From positions 1 to 45,130 of the forward strand of contig JAWLED010000014.1 of NCBI GenBank assembly GCA_041686235.1: a stretch of 45,130 nucleotides of DNA. Direction: 5' to 3'. Source of the stretch: JAAAOH01 sp041686235. Lineage in GTDB: Bacteria; Spirochaetota; Spirochaetia; DSM-27196; PWMO01. Under the pieces are notes generated by a model. The model worked only from the letters and a program-made list of their open reading frames with translations. It did no database searches and had not been told where the DNA came from. The position numbers and the translations under genes are program-made. This document shows positions 33,567 to 41,979 of this stretch, piece by piece (within the stretch, counting starts at the first letter, position 1; each line of letters starts with the position of its first letter).

Positions 33567-34907
33567 ATGGGTGCGAAGACCATGTCGAAACGCGGAGCGA
33601 AACACGCACAGACACCGGCAAGCTCGGTACCCAACGCAGCGGAATGGTTCCGGCTGGATAATGCGGCCAAGATATTTCCGGCCTCGAGCTCGGAGGTCTC
33701 GCCGGAAGTATTCCGGGTCATGGTAACGCTCGACGAGCCGGTTCGCATCGAAGCGCTCCAGAGGGCGGTTTCCCGTCTTGCCAAGCGCACGCCGTACTAT
33801 CAAGTGCATCTTCGCCGGGGACTGTTTTGGTACTACCTCGAACGTCATAACCAAGATCCGCACCTACATCTTCTTCCCGACACGCCGGTATCGCCTATCG
33901 CCATAAAGCGGCCGCAGGAACCGCTGTATCGGGTGCAGGTCGGAGACCGACGCGTCGCCGTGGACGTTTCCCACATTCTCACCGACGGGTATGGCGCGAT
34001 GCGGTTTCTCATTTCGGTGATTGCCGAATACGTGCGACAAATCGGCCAATCGGTCTCGTCTTCGCCGTATCTACTCGACCCCGATGCCGAGCCCTCCTCG
34101 GGCGAGTTCGAAGACGCCTACAAGCGCTACTACAAACATGACCAGCCCAACCCGCCGGCACTCTCGCCGGCCTACCATTTGCCCGGCATCCGCGCATGGA
34201 GGAGATACCGCACGATTTCCGGGTACATGTCGGTCTCGGCGGTTCGCCGCGTATCGAAAGAAAAGGGGGTCAGCATCACCGAGTACCTCTGCGCGTTGTA
34301 TCTCGAGGCGCTCGCGGCGGTCCACGCTAAACAGAGTCACACGCGAATCAAGCCACGTCGCAGTGTCATGCGTCTCGAAATACCGGTCAATGTGAGGCGG
34401 TTTTATTCGACCGAAACCATGCGGAATTTCTCACTGTTCGTATCGCCGGAAATTGACCTACGACTCGGTGGGTATTCATTCGATGAGATCCTCAGGGCCG
34501 TGCATCACGCAATGCGGACGCAGCTCGAAGAAAAACAGCTTGCCAGACAGATAGCGCGGAATGTCGGTGGAGAGCTCAACCCCGTGACTCGCGTGGTGCC
34601 GCTATTCCTCAAAGATATATATCTGTCGTATCTTCACGACCGCTTTGGTGATAACCTCTATTCGGGCGTCATTTCCAATCTCGGCCCGGTCGATATACCG
34701 CAAGACCTGCGCGATCGAGTGAGCGCGGTAGGGTTCGTGCTGGGGCCGAATCCGATCATCAAAAAGAATTTGGCGGTGGTGAGCCTCGGAGACGAGTTAA
34801 CCCTCACGTTTGGAAGCGTTATTGAGCGTCGGGATCTCGAGCGCACGATGTTCCGAACGCTCGTTTCCCACGGGGTTCCGGTCACCGTTACGGAGAGGGG
34901 TACATGA
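33567..34907 (+). CDS. Condensation/alcohol acetyltransferase-fold protein
   Basis: A 446 aa protein of the CoA-dependent acyltransferase superfamily (condensation, WS/DGAT, alcohol acetyltransferase, BAHD). The active-site HxxxD(G) motif is 'SHILTDG' (His136, Asp140). The opening 'FRLDNAAKIFPA' and the later 'NVRRFYSTETMRNFSLFVSPEI' are typical of the bacterial 'alcohol acetyltransferase' group found next to zinc-ribbon membrane proteins in Firmicutes. It probably transfers an acyl group to an alcohol, sugar or lipid head. It is part of the run CPBP-acyltransferase-zinc ribbon-patatin. The ATG at 33567 lies 3 bases after the CPBP stop. Confidence 0.8.
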   Translation: MGAKTMSKRGAKHAQTPASSVPNAAEWFRLDNAAKIFPASSSEVSPEVFRVMVTLDEPVRIEALQRAVSRLAKRTPYYQVHLRRGLFWYYLERHNQDPHLHLLPDTPVSPIAIKRPQEPLYRVQVGDRRVAVDVSHILTDGYGAMRFLISVIAEYVRQIGQSVSSSPYLLDPDAEPSSGEFEDAYKRYYKHDQPNPPALSPAYHLPGIRAWRRYRTISGYMSVSAVRRVSKEKGVSITEYLCALYLEALAAVHAKQSHTRIKPRRSVMRLEIPVNVRRFYSTETMRNFSLFVSPEIDLRLGGYSFDEILRAVHHAMRTQLEEKQLARQIARNVGGELNPVTRVVPLFLKDIYLSYLHDRFGDNLYSGVISNLGPVDIPQDLRDRVSAVGFVLGPNPIIKKNLAVVSLGDELTLTFGSVIERRDLERTMFRTLVSHGVPVTVTERGT

Positions 34908-35599
34908 AAACCTGTTCGCACTGTGGCGTTCGCGTGGAGCGAGACCTCGAGCGCTGCCCCCTTTGTTACGCGCGCCTAAACGGAGCCTCGGGGGGTGAAC
35001 CCGGCGAGGAATCTGAACGCGAAGGCGAGGCTATCTATACACGTCCCGTTGTGTTTCTCATTGAGATTTTGAGCCTGCTTGGTGGTGTGGCGGCGTTGGT
35101 CGTGTTTGCCGCGGACTTCGCCGTTGGATTCACCCTTAGCTGGTCTCGCTTCCCGTTGTCTGCGATTGTGTACGCGTGGGTTGTCACGGTGGCCATTATC
35201 GTTCTCGGGCGCCGTGCGGTTCTTCTGTGGCCGGCGCTTACTGCGGCTACTTTGGCGTTTCTGCTGTCGCTCAATCTATTTGCCGGGGGTGGACCGTGGT
35301 TTCCGTCTCTTGCGCTACCGATGGTGGTGCTTGCTGCAGTGCTTATCGGGGCGGTCATCGCCGCTGCGCGTGGTCGCGGGTTTTCGGCTCCGGCGGTCCT
35401 CTCGCTTTCCTTGGGAGCTGCAGGCGTATACGCCGTCGGGCTGGAGCTGATTCTCGGTTTCTATTTCGGCACCCCCGGTCGGCTTAGTTGGTCGATCGTC
35501 GTGCTTGCCTCCGCGATCGCGCTGAGTCTTGTGTTGCTGTTCGTGCACACCCGTCTGCGCCGGCGCAACGCATCGTTCGAACGGGTATTTCACCTATAG
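34904..35599 (+). CDS. Zinc-ribbon six-TM protein (DUF6320-like)
   Basis: 231 aa. An N-terminal zinc ribbon, 'CSHCGV' (Cys4, Cys7) and 'CPLCYARL', precedes a charged linker (about 27-45) and six transmembrane helices filling the remainder. The layout resembles DUF6320, a domain I know beside acetyltransferase-fold genes in Firmicutes (from memory, not verified). The ATG overlaps the previous gene's stop as ATGA, which couples their translation and argues for a shared function. The role is unknown. It could be a membrane anchor or a lipid-substrate transporter for the acyltransferase (inference). Confidence 0.75.
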   Translation: MKTCSHCGVRVERDLERCPLCYARLNGASGGEPGEESEREGEAIYTRPVVFLIEILSLLGGVAALVVFAADFAVGFTLSWSRFPLSAIVYAWVVTVAIIVLGRRAVLLWPALTAATLAFLLSLNLFAGGGPWFPSLALPMVVLAAVLIGAVIAAARGRGFSAPAVLSLSLGAAGVYAVGLELILGFYFGTPGRLSWSIVVLASAIALSLVLLFVHTRLRRRNASFERVFHL

Positions 35600-35620
35600 G
35601 TAGGGGTATAGGGGTTACGA

Positions 35621-36433
35621 GTGAAACTGACATCGATATTCAAGCGCAAGCCCCGTGTCGGGCTGTCTCTCGCCGGCGGCGGCGCGAAGGGCGTCGCCTA
35701 CATTCCGTTTCTCGAGGCTATCGAAGAGTTGGGCATTTCCGTTACCGCGGTATCCGGCTCGAGTATCGGCGCGGCGATCGGAGGGCTTTACGCCGGCGGT
35801 CTCGGCCCGAGAGAGATGGCCGGCGTATTGCAGATGTTTCGCCCGGGACGACTGCACGAGGTGTTTCACATAAATTGGCTCGGCCGCGGGCTCATTAGCG
35901 GAGAGAGCGTGCGGACGTTTTTCGAGGAAACGTTGCCGGTGAGGCGTTTCGAAGATACTCGCATGCCGTTGAAAGTGGTCGCCACCGACTACTGGAGGCG
36001 CGAACAGGTGGTATTCGAGTCCGGTTCTCTCGTGGACGCACTGCAGGCAAGCACCGCGGTCCCGGGCGTTTTTGAGTCTCCGGTGCTCAACGGCCGACTT
36101 CTCGTGGACGGGGCGATAAAGAATACGCTTCCATATGAGCTCATTCGCGAGGACTGCGATTTTATTATTGCACTCGACGTGTCCAACCGTGCCGCCGATC
36201 CTACGCGCACCGATGCGCCCCGCACCCTCGTTATGATCCTCAATAGCTTTCGCATCCTCACCGACACGATTACCGAATATAAGATCCGCTACGACCCGGT
36301 TGATCTATACTTCCGGCTAAAGCTTCCCAAAATCGAAATGCTCGACTTCTATAAGTACCAGGAAATCTTTGAGGACGTGAAACCCGAGGTGGAACGCTTC
36401 AAGCAAGAGCTCAGCGAGAAACTCAGATTATGA
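35621..36433 (+). CDS. Patatin-like phospholipase
   Basis: A 270 aa serine lipase/acyl-hydrolase of the patatin (RssA/YlbK/NTE-like) family. The oxyanion-hole 'GGGAKGVAYIPFL', the nucleophile elbow 'GSSIG' (Ser48) and the catalytic Asp163 in 'VDGAIKN' form the Ser-Asp dyad. There is no signal peptide, so it is cytosolic or peripheral. It is 21 bases after the zinc-ribbon gene. The last 11 bases overlap the convergent rrf2 gene. In the operon it may remove acyl chains that the upstream acyltransferase-fold protein adds (inference). Confidence 0.9.
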   Translation: MKLTSIFKRKPRVGLSLAGGGAKGVAYIPFLEAIEELGISVTAVSGSSIGAAIGGLYAGGLGPREMAGVLQMFRPGRLHEVFHINWLGRGLISGESVRTFFEETLPVRRFEDTRMPLKVVATDYWRREQVVFESGSLVDALQASTAVPGVFESPVLNGRLLVDGAIKNTLPYELIREDCDFIIALDVSNRAADPTRTDAPRTLVMILNSFRILTDTITEYKIRYDPVDLYFRLKLPKIEMLDFYKYQEIFEDVKPEVERFKQELSEKLRL

Positions 36434-36848
36434 AGTCCTGGTCGCCGGCTCGCTGGGATTTTTCGCGTAGCACGTCGCCGAGAGAGCGAGAGAGATAGGT
36501 GGCAATGTGCTGTTCTAAGTCGTCCCACAGGAACGCGGTGTCCTCGGCGGTTTGACCCGGGCCGGTGAGGGCGAGCGGCCCCTCGAGGGTCGTGAGGACT
36601 TCGAGCAATCGGATACTATCCGGATGGCGCGAGAGCGCATAGCCTCCGCGGGCACCACGGAAGCTCTGGATGAACCCCGCCCGTTTTAGGGTAACGAGTA
36701 TTTGCTCGAGGTAATGCTGTGGAATGTGGCGGCGTTCGGCAATGTCGCGTATTTGCAGCGTCCCCGAGCGATAGTACTCCGCGAGCTCCAAGAGTGCCGC
36801 CACCCCGTATACGCCTTTTGAAGAGAGGGTAAACACGGTATTGAACAT
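36423..36848 (-). CDS. Rrf2 family regulator without cysteines (CymR-like)
   Basis: A 141 aa winged-helix regulator. 'LSSKGVYGVAALLELAEYY', 'IRDIAERRHIPQHYLEQILVTLKRAGFIQSFRGARGGY' (quoted here as 'IAERRHIPQHYLEQIL' and 'RGARGGYALSR') are Rrf2 hallmarks. The protein has no cysteine at all, so it cannot hold the Fe-S cluster of IscR or NsrR and resembles CymR, the cysteine-metabolism repressor of Firmicutes. It is divergent from cysteine synthase with a palindrome between them, in agreement with that reading. The C-terminal overlap with patatin is antisense and 11 bases long. Confidence 0.88.
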   Translation of the reverse strand: MFNTVFTLSSKGVYGVAALLELAEYYRSGTLQIRDIAERRHIPQHYLEQILVTLKRAGFIQSFRGARGGYALSRHPDSIRLLEVLTTLEGPLALTGPGQTAEDTAFLWDDLEQHIATYLSRSLGDVLREKSQRAGDQDFII

Positions 36849-36911
36849 CCTTAGCGTATCATTGAATGTGCCTCGAGTATTCCCGGCCGGGGTAGTTCTG
36901 TCAACATTACG

Positions 36912-36940
36912 TGTACAACGTGAGTTTGTTCACGTATGCT
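36912..36940 (+). promoter_or_regulatory. cysM promoter with overlapping palindromic operator
   Basis: ACGTGA (36918-36923), a 6-base spacer and TCACGT (36930-36935) form a perfect inverted repeat. The promoter candidate, TGTACA (36912-36917), 17 bases, TATGCT (36935-36940), straddles it. The start would fall at about 36947, the A of the ATG, which suggests a leaderless mRNA. A binding site for the Rrf2 protein is likely here (inference). Confidence 0.5.
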
Positions 36941-36946
36941 GCGCGT

Positions 36947-37849
36947 ATGAACGTTTTTTCGATTGAAGAACAAATTGGAAACACTCCGTTGGTTTCGGTG
37001 AGAGCGCTCCACGAGGGGCCAACCCGAATCCTCTGCAAGCTCGAAGGAGATAACCCGGCGGGCTCGGTAAAGGACCGTCCTGCCCTCTACATGATACGTG
37101 GGGCCGAAACGCGGGGTCGTATTCGTCCCGGCGATACGCTCATCGAGCCCACAAGCGGAAACACCGGTATTGCGCTGGCCATGGTGGCGGCGGTGAAGGG
37201 GTATCGGATGATCCTCATAATGCCCGAGCACATGAGCGCGGAACGGCGGGCACTGATGAAGGCCTACGGGGCCGAGGTAGTGCTTACCCCGAAGGAGAAA
37301 AGCATGGAGGGGGCGATCGACCTTGCAAAAGAGATGGAGCGCACGGGAGAGGGGACCGTACTCGATCAGTTCTCCAACCCGGATAACTCGGAGGCTCACT
37401 ACCAAACGACCGGACCGGAGGTGTGGCGAGATACCGATGGGAGGGTAACGCACTTTGTCGCCTCGACCGGAACAACGGGAACGTTGATGGGCTGCTCCCG
37501 CTATCTCAAGGAACAAAACCGTGGTGTACGGATCGTGGGGGCGCGACCGGATGAGCAGGGGGGTATACCCGGAATCCGCGCATGGCCGGCGGCCTACATG
37601 CCGCGCATATACGAAAAGCACCGCATCGACGACCGGCGGGTGGTCTCCTACGCCCGTGCTGTAACGACCATGCAGCACCTCGCCGCTCGAGAAGGGATTT
37701 TCGCCGGGGTGTCTTCCGGGGCGAACGTTGCGGTGGCCCTCGAGGTGGCCACGGAGCTCGAAGAACAAGGGGTAAGCGACGCGGTGATCGTGACAATCAT
37801 CTGCGACCGCGGCGACCGCTACATCTCCACCGGGGTATATCCCGCTTAA
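36947..37849 (+). CDS. cysM: Cysteine synthase (CysM-type)
   Basis: A 300 aa PLP enzyme that makes cysteine from O-acetylserine (or a related activated serine) and sulfide or thiosulfate. The PLP lysine is Lys42 in 'NPAGSVKDRP', the phosphate loop is 'GTTGT', and the substrate loop is 'TSGNTG'. 'LDQFSNPDNSEAHY' and 'ARPDEQGGIPGIRAW' are CysM-like rather than CysK-like. The start at MNVFSI is supported by family length (a longer in-frame start at 36911 would add 12 residues). No ribosome-binding site precedes it, in line with a leaderless transcript. It is divergent from the CymR-like regulator. Confidence 0.92.
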   Translation: MNVFSIEEQIGNTPLVSVRALHEGPTRILCKLEGDNPAGSVKDRPALYMIRGAETRGRIRPGDTLIEPTSGNTGIALAMVAAVKGYRMILIMPEHMSAERRALMKAYGAEVVLTPKEKSMEGAIDLAKEMERTGEGTVLDQFSNPDNSEAHYQTTGPEVWRDTDGRVTHFVASTGTTGTLMGCSRYLKEQNRGVRIVGARPDEQGGIPGIRAWPAAYMPRIYEKHRIDDRRVVSYARAVTTMQHLAAREGIFAGVSSGANVAVALEVATELEEQGVSDAVIVTIICDRGDRYISTGVYPA

Positions 37850-37905
37850 ACTGCGCGGCCGGCACCGGGGTCGACCGCGCTCGGGGCTTCGCTGGGAGTG
37901 CAGGG

Positions 37906-39892
37906 CTACCGCCGGCCGGCGCCCTTCAGTGGCGTACCGCGCAGCGCCTCACACGGTTGCGGGGCGTAGGGGTCGCGGGAGCGATAATCGGTGTGTAAGA
38001 GTGCATGAGCGCGTGCCCCGCCCGGCTCACCGAGAAAGCGCTCGTAGAGNNNNNNNNNNNNNNNNNNNNNNNNNNNNNNNNNNNNNNNNNNNNNNNNNNN
38101 NNNNNNNNNNNNNNNNNNNNNNNNNNNNNNNNNNNNNNNNNNNNNNNNNACACGGTTGCGGGGCGTAGGGGTCGCGGGAGCGATAATCGGTGTGTAAGAG
38201 TGCATGAGCGCGTGCCCCGCCCGGCTCACCGAGAAAGCGCTCGTAGAGCGCCAACACTTCGGGATTCTCATGAGACCGTCGTATCTCCATGTGAGAGTCC
38301 TCGGCGTATAGCCCCGCTGCACGCCGGCGTCTGCGCTCCATGGAGTTTTCCAGCGGCTGTCCGCCCCCGCCGACGCATCCGCCGGGGCAGGCCATGATCT
38401 CGATAAAATGGTAGGGCGTCTCGCCGCGGCGTTTTGCCGCGCGCACCTCGTCGAGAATGCGCCGCGCGTTGTCGAGCCCGTGGGCCACCGCCACGCGGAT
38501 CGGCGTTCCCTCAACATCGAGTGTTGCCTCACGTACCCCGTCGTTGCCGCGGACTGCGGCAAGCTCGACGCGTTCCAAACGATCACCGGTTTTGAGCTCG
38601 TAGGCGCTTCGCAAGGCCGCCTCCATTACGCCGCCGGTCGACCCGAAAATCGTTGCGGCACCTGAATAGGCGGAGAGAAGCTCGTCGGGCTCGACCTCGG
38701 AGAGCTCGTCGAAGTTGACGCCGGCCTGCCGCATCATGCGGGCTACCTCTCGGGTGGTAAGCACGATGTCGACGTCTTGCCGACCGCTCGATGCCATCTC
38801 GGGGCGACTTGCTTCGAACTTCTTTGCCGTGCACGGCATGACCGAGAGGGAGGTTATGTGACTCCCGTCGGTCCCTTTCGCATCGGCGTAGTACGACTTG
38901 ATGACGGCGCCGAGCATCTGTTGTGGCGACTTACAGGAAGATACATTCTCGAGCAGATCGTCGTAGTACGTTTCGGCAAACTTGATCCAGCCGGGGGAGC
39001 ACGAGGTAATAAGCGGGAATGGGCCGCCGTCCTCGAGCCGTTCGAGAAACTCCGTCCCCTCTTCCATGATGGTGAGGTCCGCCGAGAAGTTTGTATCGAG
39101 GACGACGTCCACCCCCAATTTCCGAAGAGCGGCATACACCTTTCCGGTGACCAGCGATCCCGGCTCGAGCCCAAACTCCTCGCCCAGCGCCACGCGGACC
39201 GCCGGCGCCATTTGGGCAACTACCGTTTGCTCGGGGTCATCGATTGCGCTCCATGCCGCATCGATATCCTCTCTCTCGTAGAGCGCCCCTACCGGACAGT
39301 AGACGACGCACTGCCCACAGTTGACGCAGGGACTCGAGCCCATTTCGAACTCACCGGCGGGAGCAACCACTGTTTCGGAGCCTCTTCCTTGGAAGAAAAT
39401 CGAGCCGACCGATTGCACATCATTGCAGACCTCTACGCACCGACCACAGCCGATGCACTTGTTCATGTCGCGCACAATGCTCATCGAGCTTCGGTCGACC
39501 GGCAGCCCCCGAGTGGTTTTCTCATATCGGAGCTCACGCACTTCGAGCTGCTCGGCCAGGTTCTGAAGCTCGCATTTCCCGTGTTTGATGCAGGCAAGGC
39601 AGTCTTCGGGGTGTGTCGCGAGCACGAGCTCGAGAAGGCGGCGTCGCATGGTGCGCAGTGTAGCGGTGTTTGTGCGAACATGCATGCCGTCGCGAGCTTC
39701 GGTCACGCAGGCTCGTTTGTAACCACCCTCTCCCTCGATGTCGACCATGCACATGCCGCACGACCCGCGGGGCTCCAAGTCTTGGTGGTGACACAATGTG
39801 GGTATATCCACGCCCGCCTGTTTTGCGGCGTCGAGAACGCGTGTGCCGCGTTCAACGGTAACCGGTTTATCGTTAATGAGCAGTGAAATCAT
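37906..39892 (-). CDS. hndD: [FeFe]-hydrogenase catalytic subunit (HydA/HndD), interrupted by an N gap
   Basis: The catalytic subunit of an NAD(P)-linked [FeFe]-hydrogenase. N-terminal 2Fe-2S domain (Cys34, 45, 48, 62); 'HPEDCLACIKHGKCELQ' (His-Cys cluster); two 4Fe-4S sites 'CIGCGRCVEVC' and 'CVNCGQCVVYCP'; H-cluster motifs 'TSCSPGW', 'MPCTAKKFE' and 'EIMACPGGCVGGGGQP'; and a small-subunit-like tail 'RRSHENPEVLALY'. The gap of Ns at 38050-38149 falls in the 3' end, and the 99 bases on both sides are identical. If that repeat is single-copy the protein runs on in frame ('PYAPQPC' then 'EALRGTPLKGAGRR') to a stop at 37906, giving about 595 aa. The start overlaps the hndC stop as ATGA. Confidence 0.93.
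37951..38248. repeat. Assembly gap with identical 99-bp flanks
   Basis: Positions 38050-38149 are exactly 100 Ns. The 99 bases before (37951-38049) and after (38150-38248) are identical. This looks like two contig ends sharing a k-mer-length overlap that a scaffolder joined with a fixed gap, not a biological repeat. Confidence 0.93.
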
Positions 39893-41148
39893 GCCGTTAC
39901 CTCCCGGACATAGTCCTGTTGGCCGATATGAGCGCGCAGCTCATCGGCAAAGCTATCGAGAAGCGTCGTAAGCGCGAGGTCGAGCGATTGCCCGAACGGG
40001 CAGAGCGAGGAATGATACATTACCTCTGAGGTCTCGCGCATGAGCCGCAGGAACTCTTCGCGTCCCGTGCCCGTGGCGATTTCGTTGGCCATATGCTCGA
40101 GCTGTCGCGTGCCGTAGCGGCAGGCGAAACACTGACCGCACGACTCCTCCGAAAAGAACCGCATGACGACCTCGAGAACGTGGGCCATGTTGACGCTGGT
40201 GTTCATAACTACCACGGCGCCGGAGCCCAGCGACCCCCCGACACTTTTCATCGAGGCAAAGTCGAGTCTATAGTCCAACGCCCGTTCGTCGTATACCGGC
40301 CCGGCGGTGCCGCCAATCTGCACGGCCTTGAAGCGCCCATTCACGCCGCCCGAGGCCTCGATGAGCCGTTTCACCTCGACTCCCATCGGGAACTCGTAAA
40401 CGCCCGGTGTGTTGACGTGACCGCTGAGGCAATACAGTTTCGGTCCGGGGGACTGTGGGTTGCCGATGTTTCGAAACCACTCGGCCCCCTGAGAGAGTAT
40501 GAGGGGCACGCACGCAAGGGTCTCCACATTGTTGATGACCGTTGGTTTGTCCCATAAGCCTTGGTCGGTCGGGTAGGGAGGTTTCAGCGTAGGATAGCCG
40601 CGGTTGCCCATGAGCGAGTTGAGAAGCGCTGTTTCGTCTCCCACGACATAGGAGCCGCCTCCGATCATCAGTCCGACATCGAAGTCGAAACCGCTGCCGA
40701 GGATATCTTCTCCGAGGACGCCCGTTGAAACAGACTTGTCGATTGCCCGCTGAAGCTGGGCGCTTACCTGCGGATACTCGCTTCTGATGTAAATGTAGCC
40801 TTTGCGTGCCCCCACGGCGAATGCGGCAATCGCCATTCCCTCCAAGATGAGGTAGGGAGCGTGTTCCATGAGAAACCGGTCCTTGAACGTGCCCGGCTCA
40901 CCTTCGTCGGCGTTGCATACGAGGTAGACCTCGCTGTCTCTGCGGACGGTGCTCCACTTTTTCCCGGTGGAGAACCCGGCACCACCGCGCCCTTTGAGTT
41001 GTGCGTCGATTACCGTCTCGACGACCTCTTGCGGCGTGAGGCCGAGAGCGCGTTGCAAGCCGACAAAGCCGCCGGCGTTTGTATAGTCTTCGATATTGGT
41101 GCCGACGGAGCCCGACGTATACCGGGTGAGATACTCTACGTGTTTCAT
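39889..41148 (-). CDS. hndC: NAD(P)-binding flavoprotein subunit of the hydrogenase (HndC/NuoF-like)
   Basis: 419 aa. It binds NAD(P)H and FMN and passes electrons to HndD. The motifs 'LKGRGGAGFSTGKKW' (NADH/FMN loop), 'CNADEGEPGTFKDR', 'VGDETALLNS' and the 4Fe-4S site 'ESCGQCFACRYGT' are all present. It lacks the N-terminal thioredoxin-like 2Fe-2S domain and the C-terminal ferredoxin domain of the longer HydB of bifurcating enzymes (about 600 aa). The ATG overlaps the hndA stop as ATGA and the stop overlaps the hndD start as ATGA, so all three subunits are coupled. Confidence 0.93.
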   Translation of the reverse strand: MKHVEYLTRYTSGSVGTNIEDYTNAGGFVGLQRALGLTPQEVVETVIDAQLKGRGGAGFSTGKKWSTVRRDSEVYLVCNADEGEPGTFKDRFLMEHAPYLILEGMAIAAFAVGARKGYIYIRSEYPQVSAQLQRAIDKSVSTGVLGEDILGSGFDFDVGLMIGGGSYVVGDETALLNSLMGNRGYPTLKPPYPTDQGLWDKPTVINNVETLACVPLILSQGAEWFRNIGNPQSPGPKLYCLSGHVNTPGVYEFPMGVEVKRLIEASGGVNGRFKAVQIGGTAGPVYDERALDYRLDFASMKSVGGSLGSGAVVVMNTSVNMAHVLEVVMRFFSEESCGQCFACRYGTRQLEHMANEIATGTGREEFLRLMRETSEVMYHSSLCPFGQSLDLALTTLLDSFADELRAHIGQQDYVREVTA

Positions 41149-41630
41149 TTCTGCGCCTCCTTCTGGGCCTCACGCTCGAGAGCGCCGAGGATCTCTTCGG
41201 TCTTGGTTGCATCGAGATTGGTGTAGAGTGTGTCGTTCACCATGAAGTTCGGAGCCGTATCGCAGCTGCCGAGGCAGTTTACGACCTCGAGCGTGTACAT
41301 CCCGTCCGCCGTGGTTTGACCGCGCTTGATCCCGAGGCGGTGGCGTAGGTAGCGATACACGTCGAGGGAGCCCAAAATCCGGCAACTCAGGGAGTCACAG
41401 ACGCGAATGACATAGCGGCCCCGAGAACGACGGGAAAAGTGGCGGTAGAAGCTAATCACCCCTTCAGCTTCGGCAAGCGGAATCTCGAGCTCTCGAGCTA
41501 TCTCCGCGAGCCGATTGCTTGCAACATAATTCTGAAGAGGTTCGGCGTTTTGGGCGTCGTGGAACAGGCGCAGAATCTCTTCGCGCCGCGGGCGCTCATT
41601 CTGCGATTCAACGTCGTTGGCAGCACCCAT
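41145..41630 (-). CDS. hndA: 2Fe-2S subunit of the hydrogenase (HndA/NuoE-like)
   Basis: 161 aa thioredoxin-like 2Fe-2S protein of the NuoE/HndA family. Its cluster cysteines are 'CDSLSC' and 'CLGSCD'. The helical N-terminal domain ('LAEIARELEIPLAEAEGVISFYRHF', of which 'VISFYRHF' is the typical end) packs against the flavoprotein subunit. GGAGGTGTGCT precedes the ATG at 41630. It is the first gene of hndA-C-D. The separate HndB gene of Desulfovibrio is absent. Confidence 0.92.
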   Translation of the reverse strand: MGAANDVESQNERPRREEILRLFHDAQNAEPLQNYVASNRLAEIARELEIPLAEAEGVISFYRHFSRRSRGRYVIRVCDSLSCRILGSLDVYRYLRHRLGIKRGQTTADGMYTLEVVNCLGSCDTAPNFMVNDTLYTNLDATKTEEILGALEREAQKEAQK

Positions 41631-41979
41631 AGCACACCTCCATTGAGTCGGTGAAGCCGGTGCGTACAGCTGCGCGAAGTAACGTTTTGTGTGGGGGGCG
41701 TGCAGTTCGCATTGGCTTCACCCACGCACGCGGTAGCGTACGCTTCGTAATCGAAAGCCGGCGAACTCCAAGCGCTAAGAGGTATCTGCGGTGTAAAAAC
41801 CAGGCTGCGACCGTGCATGAAGCGCTCAGGCCCGTCAGCCACCCTCTAAGAAAAGTTTAATATAGATAAATGACAGTTACAAGTGCAATTTATCGATTAG
41901 TAAAAATCGATAGAGAAGAGAGAGCCGGCGCCCAAGCGCTTTTCGGGAGCTTGCCGGTCGTGATAGGCTCGTCCTTCCT
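41631..41979. other. 349-base non-coding region between hydrogenase and MATE genes
   Basis: No convincing gene. The part 41851-41930 is AT-rich. A minus-strand promoter candidate is TTGCAC (plus 41883-41888), 18 bases, TATATT (plus 41859-41864); it would give a leader of about 220 bases to hndA. On the plus side, a 7-base-arm palindrome, TATCGAT...ATCGATA (41891-41912), with an 8-base spacer, lies about 70 bases before the MATE start. Confidence 0.55.

Noticed and set aside
38050..38248. The 99-base duplicate as a real repeat or attachment site
   Set aside because: The exact 100 Ns between identical contig ends fit an assembly join; there is no integrase or repeat family in the window.
39000..39100. 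TSCSPGW instead of TSCCPGW as a loss of hydrogenase function
   Set aside because: The Ser variant is common in HndD/HydA-type multimeric hydrogenases to my knowledge, and the other two H-cluster motifs are intact.
38777..39886. Long plus-strand open frame opposite hndD
   Set aside because: It is a shadow of the cysteine-motif-rich hydrogenase coding frame in a GC-rich genome.
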